Assembly: GCF_013374995.1 (NCBI RefSeq)
Contig: NZ_CP056030.1
Location: forward strand, 2,450,501-2,514,500
Direction of reading: 5' to 3'
Length of the DNA: 64,000 nt
From: Pseudomonas eucalypticola
GTDB taxonomy: Bacteria; Pseudomonadota; Gammaproteobacteria; Pseudomonadales; Pseudomonadaceae
Part shown: piece by piece, positions 62,387 through 64,000 of the stretch
How the letters are laid out: each line of letters starts with the position of its first letter
How positions within the stretch are numbered: position 1 is the stretch's first letter
Notes under the pieces: model-generated
What the model was told of the DNA's origin: nothing
Databases searched by the model: none
What the model saw: the letters and a program-made list of their open reading frames with translations, nothing else
Made by a program: the position numbers and the translations under genes

Positions 62387-64000
62387 ATGGCCACTATCTT
62401 CGAGCGCCCGACTTCCCTGGCTCACGCACTGGCGCGGCACGCCGCCCGGCAGCCCGAGGCGCCTGCCCTGCGCTTTCTCGACGGGCACAGCGACGAAGGT
62501 GTCCTGCTCAGCTACGGGCAGTTGGACGCCCGGGCGCGCGCCATCGCCTCGGCCCTGGCTCAGCGTGCCGGTCGCGGCGAGCGCGCGCTGTTGCTGTTGC
62601 CCAGCGGGCCGGACTACGTGGCCGGGTTCTTCGCCTGCCTGTACGCCGGAGTGATCGCGGTGCCGGCCTATCCGCCAGAGTCCATGCGCCCGCAACACTT
62701 GGAGCGCCTGGTGTCGATCATCGGCGACGCCGAGCCCACGGTGATCCTCACCACCGCCCACCTATTGCCCACGCTGCGCGATACCGCCCAGGCCAACGGC
62801 CTGGCGATGCCGGGCCTGGTAGCGGTGGACGAAATCGAAGCAACCAAGGACTGGACCGCTGAGTTGCCCCAGCCCCAAGACATCGCCTTCCTGCAATACA
62901 CCTCCGGTTCCACCTCCACCCCCAAAGGCGTGCAGGTCAGCCACGGCAACCTGGAGGCCAACGCCTGGCTGATTCGCCAGGGCTACGGCATCGACGACGG
63001 CGAGGTCATCGTCAGCTGGTTGCCGCTGTACCACGACATGGGCCTGATCGGTGGCCTGCTGCAGGGCATCTACAGCGGCGTCATGGTGGTGCTGATGTCA
63101 CCGCAGTACTTCCTCGAACGGCCGCTGCGCTGGCTGGACGCGATCAGCCGTTTCGGCGGCACCATCAGCGGTGGCCCGGACTTCGCCTACCGCCTGTGCC
63201 ACGAACGCATCGCCGACAGCAAGCTGGCGGGGTTGGACTTGAGCCGCTGGCGCGTGGCGTTTTCCGGCGCTGAATTGATCCGCCAGGACAGCCTTGATGA
63301 CTTCGCCGAACGGTTCGCCGTGTGCGGGTTCAATCGCACCGCGTACCTGGCCAGCTATGGCCTCGCCGAGGCCACGCTGTTTGTCTCCGGCAGCCGCACG
63401 GGGCAAGGCATCGACGCCCTGGACCTGGATGCCGACGCCCTGGCCGCCAACCGCGCCGTGCCCGGCGTGGGCGCCCGCTTGATGAGCTGCGGCTGGCCGC
63501 AGCCCGAGCATGAAGTGCAGATCCTCGACCCGGTGAGCCAGCAGCTGCTGGCCCCTGGCGAGGTCGGCGAAATCTGCAGCACCGGCCCCAGCGTCGCCCA
63601 GGGGTACTGGCGCAACCCCGAGGCCAGCGCCCGTGCCTTCGTGCAACGTGACGGCCAGACCTGGCTGCGTACCGGCGACCTGGGCTTCATGCATGGTGGT
63701 CAGCTGTACGTCAGCGGCCGCCTCAAGGACATGCTGATCATCCGCGGCCAGAACCTCTACCCCCAGGACATCGAGCGCACCGTCGAAACCCGGGTCGAAG
63801 CCGTGCGCAAAGGCCGGGTGGCGGTATTCGCCCTGCAGCATCAGGGCGTGGAAGCGTTCGGCGTCGCGGCCGAAGTCGGCCGTCGGGCGCAGAAGCAGCA
63901 GCCCCTGGATGAGCTGATCGAGCAGGTGCGCGCCCAGGTCGCCGACGTTCACCACGAAACCCCCGCAGTGGTGCTGTTGCTGGACCCCGGCAGCCTGCCC
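62387..64000 (+). CDS. pvdL: PvdL-type NRPS, N-terminal fatty acyl-AMP ligase domain (partial)
   Basis: The first 538 residues are visible and the frame runs off the window. They form one adenylate-forming domain of the FAAL type that begins PvdL, which loads the fatty acid on which pyoverdine is assembled. Motifs: YTSGSTSTPKGVQVSHGN (P-loop), VSWLPLYHDMGLIGGLL, SGGPDFAYRLC, YGLAEATLF, RTGDLGFMHGG and GRLKDMLIIRGQNLYPQDIE. Three in-frame ATGs exist (62321, 62363, 62387); 62387 has GAGGA 11 bases upstream and gives the PvdL-like N-terminus MATIFERPTSLAHAL. It would be transcribed from the PvdS box. The gene just upstream is pxpC rather than a pyoverdine gene. Confidence 0.85.
   Translation, partial: MATIFERPTSLAHALARHAARQPEAPALRFLDGHSDEGVLLSYGQLDARARAIASALAQRAGRGERALLLLPSGPDYVAGFFACLYAGVIAVPAYPPESMRPQHLERLVSIIGDAEPTVILTTAHLLPTLRDTAQANGLAMPGLVAVDEIEATKDWTAELPQPQDIAFLQYTSGSTSTPKGVQVSHGNLEANAWLIRQGYGIDDGEVIVSWLPLYHDMGLIGGLLQGIYSGVMVVLMSPQYFLERPLRWLDAISRFGGTISGGPDFAYRLCHERIADSKLAGLDLSRWRVAFSGAELIRQDSLDDFAERFAVCGFNRTAYLASYGLAEATLFVSGSRTGQGIDALDLDADALAANRAVPGVGARLMSCGWPQPEHEVQILDPVSQQLLAPGEVGEICSTGPSVAQGYWRNPEASARAFVQRDGQTWLRTGDLGFMHGGQLYVSGRLKDMLIIRGQNLYPQDIERTVETRVEAVRKGRVAVFALQHQGVEAFGVAAEVGRRAQKQQPLDELIEQVRAQVADVHHETPAVVLLLDPGSLP

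Noticed and set aside
1..64000. CRISPR arrays, tRNA or rRNA genes
   Set aside because: No regularly spaced direct repeats, no tRNA cloverleaf-like segments and no rRNA-like sequence were noticed by eye; a covariance search was not possible.

Overview
The window is a GC-rich chromosomal segment that looks like a fluorescent Pseudomonas. It carries a PvdL-type pyoverdine synthetase start, an OprD-family porin, muxABC-opmB, a MucR-like protein, the Pseudomonas-typical small families DUF1652 and DUF2986, and the complete arnBCADTEF-ugd operon. No rRNA, tRNA, CRISPR array, intact transposase or prophage gene was seen.

Layout. 0-6.2 kb: the end of a spore-coat-U fimbrial gene, a deoxyribosyltransferase-like gene, a hypothetical gene, then an AraC regulator followed by a three-gene OMF/EmrA/EmrB-type efflux operon. 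6.2-10.5 kb: a LysR regulator, a Baeyer-Villiger-type flavin monooxygenase, and a GT39/ArnT-like membrane glycosyltransferase preceded by an overlapping 28-residue membrane ORF. 10.6-23.5 kb: a lipid A modification island. The arn operon plus ugd is bracketed by a response regulator on one side and a histidine kinase on the other, and each of these is in turn bordered by a PmrG/Ais-like histidine phosphatase. 23.7-26.3 kb: DUF1652, an OprD porin and thiol peroxidase. 26.4-35.5 kb: the muxABC-opmB tripartite RND pump. 35.7-43.4 kb: two large GGDEF-EAL proteins around an SDR and an MHS-family transporter. 43.4-48.9 kb: a MarR regulator, a run of small leftward genes, DUF72, a DHA2 exporter and LysR. 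49-51.6 kb: a frameshifted diguanylate cyclase and a metallo-beta-lactamase-fold hydrolase.

51.7-57.6 kb is the most unusual part. It is a compact four-gene leftward operon encoding (i) a zinc-ribbon protein whose C-terminal GGDEF-like domain has lost its catalytic motif but keeps an RxxD I-site (a PelD-like c-di-GMP receptor design), (ii) a processive family-2 glycan synthase, (iii) a TolC-like outer-membrane domain fused to a GH18-like domain, and (iv) an HlyD-type membrane fusion protein. I read it as a c-di-GMP-controlled exopolysaccharide synthesis and export system that does not match pel, psl, alg, bcs or pga.

57.7-64 kb: poxB, the 5-oxoprolinase operon pxpABC, a 129-bp inverted-repeat element, a PvdS-type promoter, and the first 538 codons of a pvdL-like NRPS gene that runs off the window. 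Two REPIN-like hairpins sharing one repeat family lie at 43.4 and 51.65 kb, and a second short IS-like remnant lies near 49.0 kb.

Recurring themes are envelope defence (arn, mux, EmrAB, OprD) and c-di-GMP signalling (two GGDEF-EAL proteins, one broken cyclase, one predicted receptor). All functions are inferred from sequence motifs and family knowledge; no database search was run.
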